The position numbers and the translations under genes are program-made. From assembly GCF_010111755.1 (NCBI RefSeq), contig NC_088960.1, forward strand, positions 1 through 64,000: a DNA stretch of 64,000 nucleotides, read 5' to 3'. This stretch comes from Nakaseomyces glabratus. Taxonomy: Eukaryota; Ascomycota; Saccharomycetes; Saccharomycetales; Saccharomycetaceae. This document shows positions 20,626 through 31,897 of the stretch, one piece after another (the first letter of the stretch is position 1; each line of letters starts with the position of its first letter). Below the pieces are notes generated by a model. It searched no databases, was not told the DNA's origin, and worked only from the letters and a program-made list of their open reading frames with translations.

Positions 20626-21686
20626 GAACAAATGAAATCAGTAGGACACCTTGTACAAACTATCGATTATTTCTTCTTGTAGTCTTTTTTTTTAGTGTAA
20701 CTTTTCAGGACTCTTTATCTATGCTTTGTCACTTGATACTATAGCAGGTGACAACTTGTAATATAACGTATTACGAATTAAATGGAGAATTTTTTGTTTT
20801 GATTCAAGATGGATTTCACATATCGTTTATATATGAAAACGAATTACCAAAATGATTGTCCGGAAACTAGAAACACTCCTTGATGTCGTTGGACTCTGCG
20901 GATTTACCAATTCTTTGGTGATTAGAACTATATACAGAAAATGGTGAGCATTAGGGAGTGGTTTTGGTTTGTACAGATCTTTCTTCCTTATTTCAATACT
21001 GGGATGTGAGATTTAAGCAAAATGATTCAATATATGAAACTTATTTTACCCATCAGCACAAAATATTTTGTACAATGAGGCTTCCCATATTGTCCTGATG
21101 TTCCAGGTATACTTTCTATCGCGACATTGGACATTTCGGTACTCACGGCATACAGATGAAACTGATAAAGTAAGCTGTTGCCCCTTCTTCTTTACTAAGG
21201 GACTATAGGCTCGGCCACCACAGGGAAGTAAGCATATACAAACTGTTTTGTCAGGGAAGCTTTTGACAAAAGGATAATCACTACCATGGATGAGTCGATT
21301 TCTTGGGCACTTCGAAATTTACCAGGGTGCTTGAATTCAAACTTCAATGTTGCTAATCTTTTTGTTTGGGATGTCTTAGCAATATGATGTACTACCGGAA
21401 ATGTTTGTAAGTAAGACGTTGTGTAAGCTGCTACATTTTGTGTGTACACAAAATGGCGTGGGATGAAAAAAAAAATTTCCCGGCTAACCGATGAGAGGGG
21501 AGCAGAGGTGTAGAGCATTTGATGAAACAGTATTATGTGCGTTAGTTTCTATCGGAGAGAGAAAAAGTGGGATGAAACGGGTAATTCAACAGACTTAATA
21601 AGAAATGTCCTCCCAAGAAACAGAAGGGAGTCCATATTTCTGCAAGAGAAGCAGTTAAGTGTAATGATTATAGATGTAAAGATATT

Positions 21687-21782
21687 CCCGGCCTTGATTT
21701 TCCCGGTCGTGATTTATGCCCGATCTTGATTTTCCCGATCAATATTTATGCCCGATCTTGATTTTCCCGGTCGTGATTTTCG
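21687..21782 (+). repeat. Three 32-bp tandem repeats
   Basis: Three consecutive 32-bp units (21687, 21719, 21751), each made of two half-units based on CCCGRYCTTGATTTT alternating 15 and 17 bp, so six related half-units in all. They lie in the GC-richer island upstream of the adhesin. Function unknown. Confidence 0.8.
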
Positions 21783-24700
21783 ATGCGCGAGATTAGAAGG
21801 CAAATCACAGTTCGTTAGCTTGCAGCAGCATGTTCTGTGGGTTGTGCAAAAGATCGTGGGATATTTTGCTTCCACGGCATCGGACAAAAGGTTCTTATTT
21901 CCACAAATTGCAAAATTGTTCCTTCCGCTTTACCAAGAGATATAGTACAGTCCGGGTTTGTCTGTGCAGAATTGCTTCCAAACAAAGAAAGAAGTGGATG
22001 AAGTCTTTTCTCCGGGATGGAAGTCCTGACCAGATTACCGGTGGTGTATGGGTGTATTCCTGACTTCTTCTGTGGTTTGCTTGCTATCGCGGGAGTTGAG
22101 TCGAATAAGCAGATAAGCTGAATAAGGGTTGCGTGCTGAATCGGAGGTAAGGGGGTTGGTTCTTAGAATGCCAGAACAATCCCTAGCATACGGGTATTTT
22201 GCCATTTTGCTTTCTTGTTTGCTCAGAGTAAGTCTTCAACTGGGCATTAAGTGCCGAGTTGGTAAGCACGTCTGCAACTGTTTCAGTGTACTAGCTCCAC
22301 CAGATTCGAAGAATCGAACTACTCAAGTGTTGTGCATTTAGAATTTTCTTGCTACGCATATACTACAGAGAAAAGGTTATCACGTAAAGACAGGGGCCCT
22401 CATCTAGGGTATCACTAAGCTTTGTAGAAGGCATTAAATCAGTTGTTTAGAATAATTATATCAGCAGTTGTTGTATTTTTGCTTGTGTACTCCTTGGTAC
22501 TCCCTTGAGTTGAGAGCTATTATTATTTTAGAATAATCCCGTCACACAATTTGTTCAAACCAAAATTGAGTATAATAGGACAGTACTAAGCAAGGTCTCT
22601 TAATTATAAGGGCAGCATTATGTTCCTGTCTGTATATTTGATTTCTGAGAAGCGTTCTGTAAGCAGCGCATAGAAAAATAACTATCGGGCTTAACGAGAA
22701 CTATATGGGTTTGAAAATACAAAGGACTGATTATTATACAAAGACAACTCTGTAATTGTTTGATGACGAAAGGCTATTTAGCAAGATCAATATTTTAATA
22801 GTTGTCGTTGTTTAAGGTAAATCCCAAAAGGAGTACCTCTTTCAAGTATCCTTATATATTCTAATTTCCTTATTTACTATTTCTTTCTACAGCTTAGTAA
22901 TAAATTTATCTACAGTAGTTTGGGCAAAGCAGTTGAGTAACCCCTTTAATCGTTATTAGCGTATTGCAGTTATATACAGTTATATACAGTTAACGAGCAA
23001 AAAAATTGGCTTGATGAGCAATTTTGTGACTAATTTGTAGAATTATGCTACCCTATTATCCTAATCCACGTAATATTATTAATCTTGTGAGAAAAGAAAT
23101 CCCTTTTTGTCCAGTAATATTGGTATTATTTTTCCTTCTTGATTTTCTTGAACATTAGCAGACCTGTCCCTCGTATACTGCTACATTCCAAAAATGGAAG
23201 TTATTTGCATATGTTAGATTATCAATTATAAACATTGATAGAGAGTTATAATTATTACTGGTATTATTCTAGGTCAGTCCAAAAAAAATTGGCCAAAGTA
23301 AATTCTAGAACTCAATAAATTATGACAGCAATTGAACAAGTGTAAGTAAGAGATTTGTTCTTATCTGTTCCAGTAAATTTTTGGGCATATTAATATCGCA
23401 GAGCTATCTGTTTCATAATCAATTTATGAAAATATCCCTCTGAGTGACAATATCCTTTGTCGATTGAAATTGAAAATACAGCAGTAAAATAAACAATTTT
23501 AATCCTAGAACTATCCCACGTAGCTCCTATAAATGATAATGTAGTTCCTTTTTTTTAAGCAATGTATACCCATTTAAAATATAATTTTCTGTTATCAACA
23601 CAATCTTGTATATCTAATATATTTCATGCATTTTACAGGCCCTCGAAGTTTTGTGCGAACGAGGGTTTTTTACGATATAATTCTGTTACCAAACTATTTT
23701 CAATGGGGACCAAAATGTGACTGGTCTGTTTCTATTGATCCTCCTATGAGTTACTGATGTTGCTCTTTTACCAAAATACTAGTTTGCTCTTTCAATATTG
23801 ATTTAACACAATAATGAGATTAAGATTTTCCTATTACTAATATATATTTCACGTTACGTCACTGCCTAAGGATTGCATTAATACATTTATAGCTGATAAA
23901 AATTAATAATAACCAATTATTTTTAATATTTTGCTATCTAGGTCACAGCACACTTTCGAATGTATTCCTTTTTCATCTAGAATCCCTATCATGCTAAAGA
24001 GTAATTGATTGTACTACTTCAGAATAAAAGTTTCGTATCTTTGTTCTCATACTAATAATAGACCAAAATAAGTGTAAATGAAAAATATAGTGTCATTGTA
24101 AGACTAAGATGAAGTTAGATTGATTCACAATATAAGCTATTTCCTATTTGGTGTTTTTTGCTCCTTTTTAAGAGCGTTTGCAGAAAAGAAGACAGATTCT
24201 GCAACTATCAAATTACTGAAATCACTGTCAATGAACTTGCTTTAGTAATGGATATTGAGAAGATGACCGGTACGTAACCGATTTCATTTTAAACCTCTGT
24301 AAGTTGCGTGATTTTTGTGAGATTGAGACGTTTTAATCTTAACATTTCCTTATACTTATAGTTTGTGAAATAAAATATGTAGATAGTATTGGCTTTAAAG
24401 GTATTAGCAGACTCAATCTAGAGAGACTAAAATTCCTCGAAAGTCGACTGTTAGAGTGCATAATAACTATACCTATTTCATATTGTGGAAACCTTACATC
24501 TTAGAATCCGTAAATATTGGTGTATGACATATCACCTTTAATATAGATATATGTGCAGTTCGACTATCAACACATTTCATTTTTGCCCACCACTATTGAG
24601 TAAAGCTTACTTGAGTAAGGATGTTTCATGTTTTAATTGAATTGTATAGGAGTTGGTTTACTCGTGTAGGAACTAGAATGGAAATACTTTACCATAATGA

Positions 24701-25046
24701 ATCGACGTTAGTAAAATTTTTCCTAACTATAATTTTCTAAGCCAAAATTTTCTTTAATATTCCTCGATGATGAAGAAGACATACTTCAATTATATTTCCC
24801 GGATAATATGGTAGACTATACCGGCCTAAGAATTGAACCAATTAATAGTTTTTACAATCTACAAGATAATCATTACTTGCTGATAGGTTGTCATCGTTCG
24901 CCGCATCGGGAAAACCTGCGGAAGAATAAGTGGATAATATAAAGCAGTAGAACTTTCAATATCTGGAAAAGCATGACAAAAAAAATATGGCAGAATATGG
25001 TGGATATTTTATCTATTCTTTAATTGTAGAAAACAAATGAATACTT

Positions 25047-25140
25047 TTATGAAACTTATGAAACTTATGAAACTTATGAAACTTATTAAACTTATGAAAC
25101 TTATGAAACTTATGAAACTTATGAAACTTATGAAACTTAT
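25047..25140 (+). repeat. 9-bp tandem repeat (ACTTATGAA), about 10 copies
   Basis: About ten head-to-tail copies of ACTTATGAA with one variant (ACTTATTAA near 25081). It is an intergenic minisatellite in AT-rich DNA with no open frame of note across it. Confidence 0.85.
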
Positions 25141-26615
25141 AAGCACGTTGAACAACGTTTTGGAAACATTATTTTTCTTGTATGGTAAATGAAAATACTC
25201 TGTGAAAAATTCAAATTACGTTTCAAAATATAGTTGTTCGGAATAACTTTGTCTTTTCCAGACTCAGAGAAATAAGTGATTCTAGATATTTAAATAAGGT
25301 TTCACATGCGACAATTAATTGAGAAAGATTATTCTTTCATAAAGCACATTCTGGAATATATTTGCTACAACATAAGCCGAATAACCATCAACTATTGTCT
25401 ATTATACATAACTTATTTTCTTATTGTTGCAAATAAACAGAATAGAAGCTACACAACGTTCAGTCAAACTTAAAGCTATTTTTCTAATGGTTTTCTTTTT
25501 CCGTCCCGCTAGTCCTTGTCAGGGTAATGATATCACTTAAATTTTTATTCATAATAAGTTAAATGAAAAGGCTAGAATTTTTCTCACAAATTTTTGGGAG
25601 ATTGATCAATTTGTTTTTGAATAAAGAGCATTCAACTAAACGAAAAAAACATCCTCGATACAGTAGGACAAAGCAGACTAATGTTTCATTGATCCTAATC
25701 GAAATATAGTCATGGAATTTAATTCAACCATGATACCTCTGGTTCTTGAAAGACTTCCAAAAGTCAGCGAATTACTCACAAGGCCATTAATGATGCCATA
25801 TTATGCTAGATAATAGATCAGTTGTTTTTTTGGGTGAGAGGGGGAAGACTGAATGTGTATTTTTAAACTATTACCATCGGTGGTAGAATAAAGTTTACAT
25901 AAATAGGTTATTAGTTGGTTCAAAATTGCTTATGATCGCAGCTGTAGATTGTTTTTACAATTTGAAATTACATCATACTCAGATTATCATGTTCTCTAGT
26001 GAGTTGGTTAAAAACATGTAGTTGTGTGAAAACGATTCAACTGGAAAAATTCGAACTAAATCGACAGTAGTTATTCTTGTTATTGCCATCTATTCGGTTT
26101 TTTTCCAAATAGTTAACCTCTCAAAAATTAATTATAGTCAAGAATTTTGTTTATCGAAATTAGAGTTTTACTTTCCAAATTCATGTATTTAAAATAGCAA
26201 TAAATCCATATATGTTTAAATACTGATAAAAAGACACAACTAATTATGAATAATGTTATTAATGTGATAAGAATTATAATGAAAGCATGTTAAACTAGTT
26301 CTTGAATTATGAGTATTTTTCTTGGTGTGATTCTTGTATGACTTAGATCTTCCTTGTAATGAAAACGTCGATAAGGTGGATATTAATTTTTTTTGTTTAA
26401 TTTCTATAGCTCCTAGTGGTGATGTACCTTCTCGAGGTCCTGTTATGAAGATAAGAGGAGACCATATCAATGATGCTAGGCTTTGTAAGGTAAACAGGTC
26501 TAAAAACTATGCCAGAAAAAAAAATCATATCATTATATAGTTTAGGTATATCACACATCTTCAAATGGCCTGAAGTGGTTTACCTTCCTATGCCTTTAAC
26601 ATATTTGCAAAAAAA

Positions 26616-26687
26616 CTCCGAAGCGGGGAGTCGAACCCCGGTCTCCACGGTGAGAGCGTGATGTGATAGCCGTTACACTACATCGGA
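26616..26687 (-). tRNA. tRNA-Glu (anticodon CUC)
   Basis: A 72-nt tRNA on the bottom strand, very close to yeast tRNA-Glu. The anticodon loop CTCTCAC gives anticodon CUC. The T-arm GGTTCGACTCC matches the B box and there is no intron. The acceptor arm has one U-U mismatch (positions 6 and 67). An A-run precedes its 3' end on the top strand, which is a T-run terminator for Pol III on the bottom strand. Confidence 0.95.
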
Positions 26688-28727
26688 TATGTAATTGATA
26701 CGTGTCTGACAATATCTGTTGTGATATTTCCTTTCCAACATTTTATCATTGTATTCGTATAGATTTGAAGATTGAGACCACATGACCATATAAGAATAGT
26801 AATATCGTACGTGTCAATCATAAACGCTCAAAACTTGCGAAATGCAATACTTAGCAATACGATAAGAAGAGTATCCGTCAATACTTCCGATAAGCCAAGC
26901 CAGACGCTCCGGATTCTTCAGTGCTCATGCCGGCAATCCGAGCACTATCGAGGAAGGAGAAAAAGGAGGTTTATTGAGACAGGATAAGGCACAATCAGAC
27001 GGATAAGAAACTCTAAAGAAGTTATCTTGGGGAACGTTGTAGATGTGCCAAGGATATGTTATACCAGATGTCCTCATTTGTGACATTACAGATGTGATAA
27101 GCCATTGTGATTAAATTTCTAGGGCAGAAACCAAGATCACCTTTTTGTGACTGCTTACTTTATAAGTACATCCATACATTTCATACTGTCAAAGTATTTA
27201 AATTTATTTCGTGTAGTTTGATAAGAGTAAATTCACTAAACTTTCTATATAAGGTAATTTTGATTTCTGTGAAAAAACTAGTGGATATTTACCTTATTGG
27301 ACAACCACAGGAGTAACATAGCTTTCAACTGTAGAGCCGTATGGCGAAAATGAGAGAATATGTACTGTGGCAGTCCCAGCATACTCCCGCAACACTAGAT
27401 GCCATGCCGTCTGGTTGGGAACTACCAGAGGAGACGAGTACACCAGCACAGGGAGGCTCTTTGTTTTTTCCAGCCGAAGTACTGGGTGGTCCACCCTCAA
27501 ATCTTTGTACCACACATCAAATAGCTATCCTCCCTGGGAGGTTTCATAGCTAGTGCCTACTATCCTGGAGCTAATCCCACTCCAGGCTGGGAACCTTACC
27601 CTACTGACTCTTTGCTACCAAGGTCATTTACTCTCACTGCCATCTTCCCTTCCACAAAGGAAAATAGCCATGCCTTTCCAAGACTTGCTGATTGGTACCA
27701 CTGGCTCCACCCGGCAGTAGAGGGCACAGGCAAGTTGGATCCTGGGCTACGTAGAGAAGGTCTTCCTGCCTAGCTGTTTGCTTCGCTCTGTGTAGCATTA
27801 ACTCTGTTGGCCAGCCACCCGGTACAATGTAGGTGGGTTCCAATACCAACAGCCAAATTTTCTCTTCAGTTTATGCATACTTTCATGGCACTGGAGACCG
27901 CCACTTCGAGTGGTAATCACAATATACTGGAAATGAACGAGTTGTAATTTTATGTGTGAAGTTGGTGTTGATATCTTCTTTTATATTGAAGTATATATTT
28001 TAGAGCTTTAAATTTACAAGATTTTCGATTACTTATATTACAAACCATAGTAAGCCAACTAAGTTTAGGGTATGTTCCTATATGATAAAAGAGAAATATT
28101 TGCCGGCAAACCTAGGAAACGATAGTTGTGAAAACAGCGCATATGGTGGTGGTAATATAAAAAACCTGTGGTACAAAATGTGGAATGGGCCTATGCTGCC
28201 AGCTTTATAAGCCAACACCTGATATATTCGAGTTTGATTGCATTATTTGTGGAATTGTGGGTTACTTAGGTCAAATCAGATTGTCATTTATTTTTGAAGA
28301 TGTCAGTAACTCTAGCCTCGAATGCGGGATGTTGATTATCTATACTTATGAACCACCGACCATTTTTGTCATTGCTAGTGTTTTCTTAATGCAAATTTTT
28401 TAATAATATTAACTTGCAACAATGTGAACTGGTTTACTAACAATTCTACTCGATTGCTTATCCTATGTTTTATGTTTTTGACAAGAGTATTTCTCGATTA
28501 CACAAGGTCCAATTTAATCTAAGGCTTCCGAGAAGAATAATTAAATCAAAGTGTTAAAAAAAGTTGTGATAGAAGGACGTACATCGCAAACAGTTAGAGG
28601 ATAGGGGAAGTCTTTACAGGTATTATGGGCTTGACTGATATTGAGTTATGTTTACCTTATGTCTTAAACAAGAGCAAGAAAACATGTAAGGTGCGCAATT
28701 GTGCGTTTGATTACAGAATAATATAAA
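26688..28727. other. 2-kb region between tRNA-Glu and RPS25
   Basis: No convincing protein gene. A 72-codon ATG frame at 28185-28403 has no recognisable family and is probably chance. The notable part is a GC-rich block with many inverted repeats at 27297-27843, listed separately. The last 300 bases are the RPS25 promoter; a GGACGTACATC at about 28575 resembles a degenerate Rap1 site, a weak call. Confidence 0.6.
27297..27843. ncRNA. Candidate structured non-coding RNA (strand unknown)
   Basis: A block of about 550 bases with far higher G+C than its flanks and no credible frame. It contains perfect or near-perfect hairpins: CCTGGAG/CTCCAGG with a 9-base loop (27564-27586), the palindromes CCTCCCTGGGAGG (27529-27541) and GGGTGGTCCACCC (27484-27496). 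Its two ends could pair: TTGGACAACCAC at 27297-27308 with GTGGGTTCCAA at 27833-27843, with small bulges, like the closing helix of RNase P-type RNAs. I could not match it to RNase P, MRP, SRP, telomerase or spliceosomal RNA signatures, so neither identity nor strand is assigned. Confidence 0.35.
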
Positions 28728-29051
28728 ATGCCTCCAAAGCAACAATTGTCCAAGGCTGCCAAGGCTGCTGCCGCTATGGCCGGTGGTAAGAAGTCCAAGA
28801 AGAAGTGGTCCAAGAAGTCCCATAAGGACAAGGCCCAACACGCTGTCATCTTGGATCAAGAAAAGTTCGACAGAATCCTAAAGGAAGTCCCAACTTACAG
28901 ATACGTTTCTGTCTCCGTTTTGGTTGACAGATTAAAGATTGGTGGTTCCATGGCTAGAGTTGCTTTGAGACACTTGGAAAGAGAAGGTATCATCAAGCCA
29001 ATCTCCAAGCACTCTAAGCAAGCTATCTACACCAGAGCTTCTGCTGAATAG
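28728..29051 (+). CDS. RPS25: 40S ribosomal protein S25 (eS25)
   Basis: A 107-residue small-subunit ribosomal protein (yeast Rps25 is 108). The N-terminal 40 residues are Lys/Ala-rich and basic; residues 43-107 form the winged-helix eS25 domain ([20 protein letters not shown], then [19 protein letters not shown]). eS25 sits in the small-subunit head near the E site and is needed for IRES-driven initiation. The codons are strongly biased to highly expressed yeast types (AAG, GGT, GCT, AGA), as expected. No intron is seen. It is next to the YGR026W-like gene, matching RPS25A (YGR027C) in S. cerevisiae, though the MID2/RPS25B region is a paralogous block. Confidence 0.97.
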   Translation: MPPKQQLSKAAKAAAAMAGGKKSKKKWSKKSHKDKAQHAVILDQEKFDRILKEVPTYRYVSVSVLVDRLKIGGSMARVALRHLEREGIIKPISKHSKQAIYTRASAE

Positions 29052-29316
29052 ATAACTTAATCTAGGAAATATTCATACATGAGTTTTTCTGCATTCTAAA
29101 TATCTTTTTAATCCAAGAAAATAATATCTATACGTTCATCCGATAACCATGTTCATTTATATATATGTATACAAATAGAATCGTGATTGATTTGCGAAAG
29201 TGTCAAGGATTCTCAATGTCAATTTAGGTAGACCTGATAAAGTTTTGTGTATGGCTATGTGTAGCTTTATTGATTGCAAGAGGATCCACGCATTCCAATT
29301 CTTTTTACATAAACTA

Positions 29317-30156
29317 TTATGTAGCTATAATAGCATCTTCCTTCTCTATTTGTCTATTCCTCTCAATACACTCAGAGATCTTAAGACTTAAAAATTTTTT
29401 AAAACCAGTCCACAATGGTTGAGCCTGCTTTGGGATTTTGTGATCTACTAGCTTAATGATCTGAACTACAGATGCCTGTGCATAAGCAGAGTAGTTCAAT
29501 CTCAGCCAATAAATCCCAAGATAAATGACGAACATGTAGCCAGAAGTACCCGTTCTCATTACAAGCGCATCGATTAACAGTCTCAGCATTACGACTAACT
29601 CAGAGTAGGCAACAATGTTTAACTGAAACTTGTACTTCTTACTAAATTCTTTATGGTTATCAACGCCATTAAATTCATTCTTCATATTAATTAGATGTAG
29701 GTAGCTCAAAACCATGAAAGGAACTAGCTTATAAAATGATTTACCGCCACTTACAAACCACAATGCAGCTATCATGATAGACTGAAAATTTTGAGATGCC
29801 AACAAATCATTCCAACTTGGATCCACTCCCTTCCAATTCTGTAATAAGGTAACACCATAGCTGACAAAGACACCGATCAACGAGGTCTTATATAACAGAA
29901 GTGGTGTATGTCTCAAAATAGTATGGTACCATCTTGTTCCCTTAATGAAAGTATAGTTTTTGTTCTCTCTAAGGAATAGCCATTTCCAATTTCTATACTT
30001 GAAGAATAATAATATTTGGAAGAAATATGCGATACTAAACAGAATACCACACACAACAACTAATGAATGACCTGTTGTCCATGCTAGTTTCTGTTTGGCT
30101 AATGGGTCGACCCTTTTGCGATCCCTTTTCTTGATTATTTTGATCTTCTTAGCCAT
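29317..30156 (-). CDS. TMEM33/Pom33-like membrane protein (YGR026W orthologue)
   Basis: A 279-residue multi-pass membrane protein. The frame extends 14 codons further upstream to 30198, but the second Met (30156) gives a length matching S. cerevisiae YGR026W (278) and a conventional basic N-terminus. A Lys/Arg-rich N-tail (residues 1-22) precedes hydrophobic segments near residues 29-52, 85-105, 120-150, 185-205 and 210-235. The pattern and the order between RPS25 and THG1 match YGR026W. I associate it with the Pom33/Per33 (TMEM33) group, ER and nuclear envelope proteins, from overall character only; that link is less certain than the orthology. Its exact function is unknown. Confidence 0.85.
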   Translation of the reverse strand: MAKKIKIIKKRDRKRVDPLAKQKLAWTTGHSLVVVCGILFSIAYFFQILLFFKYRNWKWLFLRENKNYTFIKGTRWYHTILRHTPLLLYKTSLIGVFVSYGVTLLQNWKGVDPSWNDLLASQNFQSIMIAALWFVSGGKSFYKLVPFMVLSYLHLINMKNEFNGVDNHKEFSKKYKFQLNIVAYSELVVMLRLLIDALVMRTGTSGYMFVIYLGIYWLRLNYSAYAQASVVQIIKLVDHKIPKQAQPLWTGFKKFLSLKISECIERNRQIEKEDAIIAT

Positions 30157-30839
30157 TTTATTATAATGCGGTGTTTGTCCCGTTATTACAGTTTGCACTA
30201 AAATGGTAATTTAATACTGAAACAAGATTCCTGTAGTTTTATACAAAACTCAAAACTAAACTTAAGGTTCCAACTTCCAAGGACTTTATATTATATCGTA
30301 CAGGCAATGGTAGTTATGCTTTTTCTTAATCAAAACCAGCAAACGTTTAGGATCACACTTAACATACAGTACAACTATAGGTCAGGAATTGAATTTGAAA
30401 AACAACTCAAGCAAAGAGGTCGATATAAACTGGATTGTAATCTTAATGTTATCTCCTTAAGACTATCTTTAATAAAACGAGAGCCTCTCATCGCACAACA
30501 GAAACCAATGCCCCTTACAACATCTTCTGCTTCCCATTGTTCTTTCATTAAAAAAAAATTCAAACTGCTTCCAGAATGTACATTTACCCGGTTATTTGGT
30601 GATCGACGTTGTAGGAGATGAGCTCATCGCATCACATCATATCGAATCGAATGCTCAATCACATATGAATGACAAGTCCATACAGTGTAAGTGGCTCATT
30701 GATTTCAGTATGTGAGACTTCGAGCTTCTGCATCTCAGACTTAGCATTTGTCCCAAATTGATTTGCCTTTACTGAGGGAGTGGTGCAAACTCTAAGAAAA
30801 ACAGAGCTTATCCGGGAAGTGCCTGTTGTGGAATTCGAG
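30157..30839. promoter_or_regulatory. Divergent promoter, YGR026W-like and THG1
   Basis: This is the shared upstream region of two genes. It holds a perfect Reb1 site TTACCCG (30585-30591) and a PAC motif AGCTCATCGC (30621-30630) inside the palindrome GATGAGCTCATC. Reb1 clears nucleosomes at such divergent promoters. PAC links the THG1 side to the ribosome biogenesis regulon. The frames across this region start at non-ATG codons or have no similarity. Confidence 0.65.
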
Positions 30840-31553
30840 ATGGCTAAGTCGAAATATGAATATGTGAAGCAATTTGAATCCCATGATACACTTTTGCCCC
30901 AGTGTTATATAGTGGTGCGTATTGATGGAAAGAAATTTCATGAATTTTCCAAGTATTACGATTTCAAGAAGCCCAACGATGAGCGTGCTTTGAAGCTGAT
31001 GAACGCATGTGCTAAAAATGTTGTACTCCAGTATAGGCATGAAATGATTCTGGCGTATGGCGAGAGCGACGAATATTCATTTGTATTGAAGAAAGACACG
31101 GAGTTGTACAAACGGAGAAGGGACAAACTATCGACTTTGATTGTTTCCTTGTTCACTTCGAACTACGTAGCGTTGTGGTCTAAATTCTTTCCCGGCACAA
31201 ATTTGCATCCAAAGCATTTGCCTTTCTTTGATTCTAGGTGTGTGATTTATCCAAATTTAGAAACCATAAGAGACTATGTAACTTGGAGATATGTCGACAC
31301 CCACATAAATAACTTATACAATACCGCCTTTTGGCAATTGATACAAAAATGTGGCATGAATCCTCAGGAAGCAGAAAAAAGGCTGTCTGGAACAGTTAGT
31401 AGTGAAAAGAATGAGATACTATTTAAAGAATGTGGGATTAATTATAATAATGAACCGGAAATGTACAAAAAGGGATCGCTTATAACCAACAAAGGAGAGA
31501 TATTACATATTAATGTCATTGATAGCTTGGACTCTCTTTTTGAAGGCTACTAA
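30840..31553 (+). CDS. THG1: tRNA-His guanylyltransferase
   Basis: A 237-residue enzyme that adds the extra 5' guanosine (G-1) to tRNA-His, the identity element for histidyl-tRNA synthetase. The frame is open 20 codons upstream only from a GTG; the ATG at 30840 gives exactly the length of S. cerevisiae Thg1 (237). The palm-type polymerase motif RIDGKKFHEF places the catalytic Asp at residue 29. GESDEYSFVL supplies the second metal-binding Asp at 77 and Glu78. The core HINNLYN segment is also present, and the C-terminus is complete. It is divergent from the YGR026W-like gene and next to tRNA-Asp and MTL1, the order seen around YGR024C. An essential enzyme in yeast. Confidence 0.97.
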   Translation: MAKSKYEYVKQFESHDTLLPQCYIVVRIDGKKFHEFSKYYDFKKPNDERALKLMNACAKNVVLQYRHEMILAYGESDEYSFVLKKDTELYKRRRDKLSTLIVSLFTSNYVALWSKFFPGTNLHPKHLPFFDSRCVIYPNLETIRDYVTWRYVDTHINNLYNTAFWQLIQKCGMNPQEAEKRLSGTVSSEKNEILFKECGINYNNEPEMYKKGSLITNKGEILHINVIDSLDSLFEGY

Positions 31554-31825
31554 TAAACAAAAAGCGTTTCTGTGAGGTATGTAATAAGTAAATGAAGCGT
31601 TAACGAGTTAAAATCTGCGCTTTAGATCTTAAGGACTAATTTTTCAATGAAGCGCCATCTATAGAAGAAACTGTTTAATGTGTAATAACTTTATCACGAC
31701 CATATTTTCAAATCATGGTCTTGAAAATCGGTTTAAATATCCATTTACAGTATTGGTAGAGTTCACAATTTCTTGCTTGTTCATATTTATCAGAGGTATA
31801 AACATAAACTGGCACAAAAAAAAAT

Positions 31826-31897
31826 CTCCGCGACGGGGAATTGAACCCCGATCTGGCACGCGACAAGCGCCCATTCTGACCATTAAACTATCGCGGA
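31826..31897 (-). tRNA. tRNA-Asp (anticodon GUC)
   Basis: A 72-nt tRNA on the bottom strand, nearly identical to yeast tRNA-Asp. The anticodon loop CTTGTCGC gives GUC. The T-arm is GGTTCAATTCC, the acceptor stem TCCGCGA pairs fully with TCGCGGA, and there is no intron. It lies between THG1 and MTL1, and a tRNA-Asp gene occupies the same interval in S. cerevisiae as far as I recall. An A-run on the top strand just before it is the Pol III terminator. Confidence 0.96.

Larger units (their letters stand above)
20626..26615. other. 6-kb gene-free region upstream of the adhesin
   Basis: No frame here has a family resemblance, and several nominal frames start at TTG or GTG. A TATATA stretch at about 20829, some 200 bp upstream of the adhesin ATG, is a possible TATA box. 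About 21.1-22.35 kb is noticeably richer in G+C than the following 4 kb and contains 32-bp repeats at 21687-21782. From 22.4 to 26.6 kb the sequence is very AT-rich, with a 9-bp repeat near 25.05 kb. Long upstream regions are usual for C. glabrata adhesin genes, so this may be regulatory; the sequence does not prove it. Confidence 0.6.

Noticed and set aside
20626..20631. Adhesin start two codons upstream
   Set aside because: That codon is TTG; the first ATG at 20625 begins a good signal peptide.
22290..22340. tRNA relic suggested by a B-box-like GTTCGATTC
   Set aside because: It is part of the small palindrome GATTCGAAGAATC; no acceptor stem, anticodon arm or A box can be found around it.
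27634..27849. 71-residue minus-strand frame
   Set aside because: It lies in the palindrome-rich GC block, has no similarity, and the block is better explained as a structured RNA candidate.
30157..30198. 14-residue N-terminal extension of the YGR026W-like protein
   Set aside because: Possible, but the second Met gives the length of the yeast orthologue and a usual basic N-terminus.
30780..30839. N-terminal extension of THG1
   Set aside because: It would start at GTG; the ATG at 30840 gives the family length and the conserved start.
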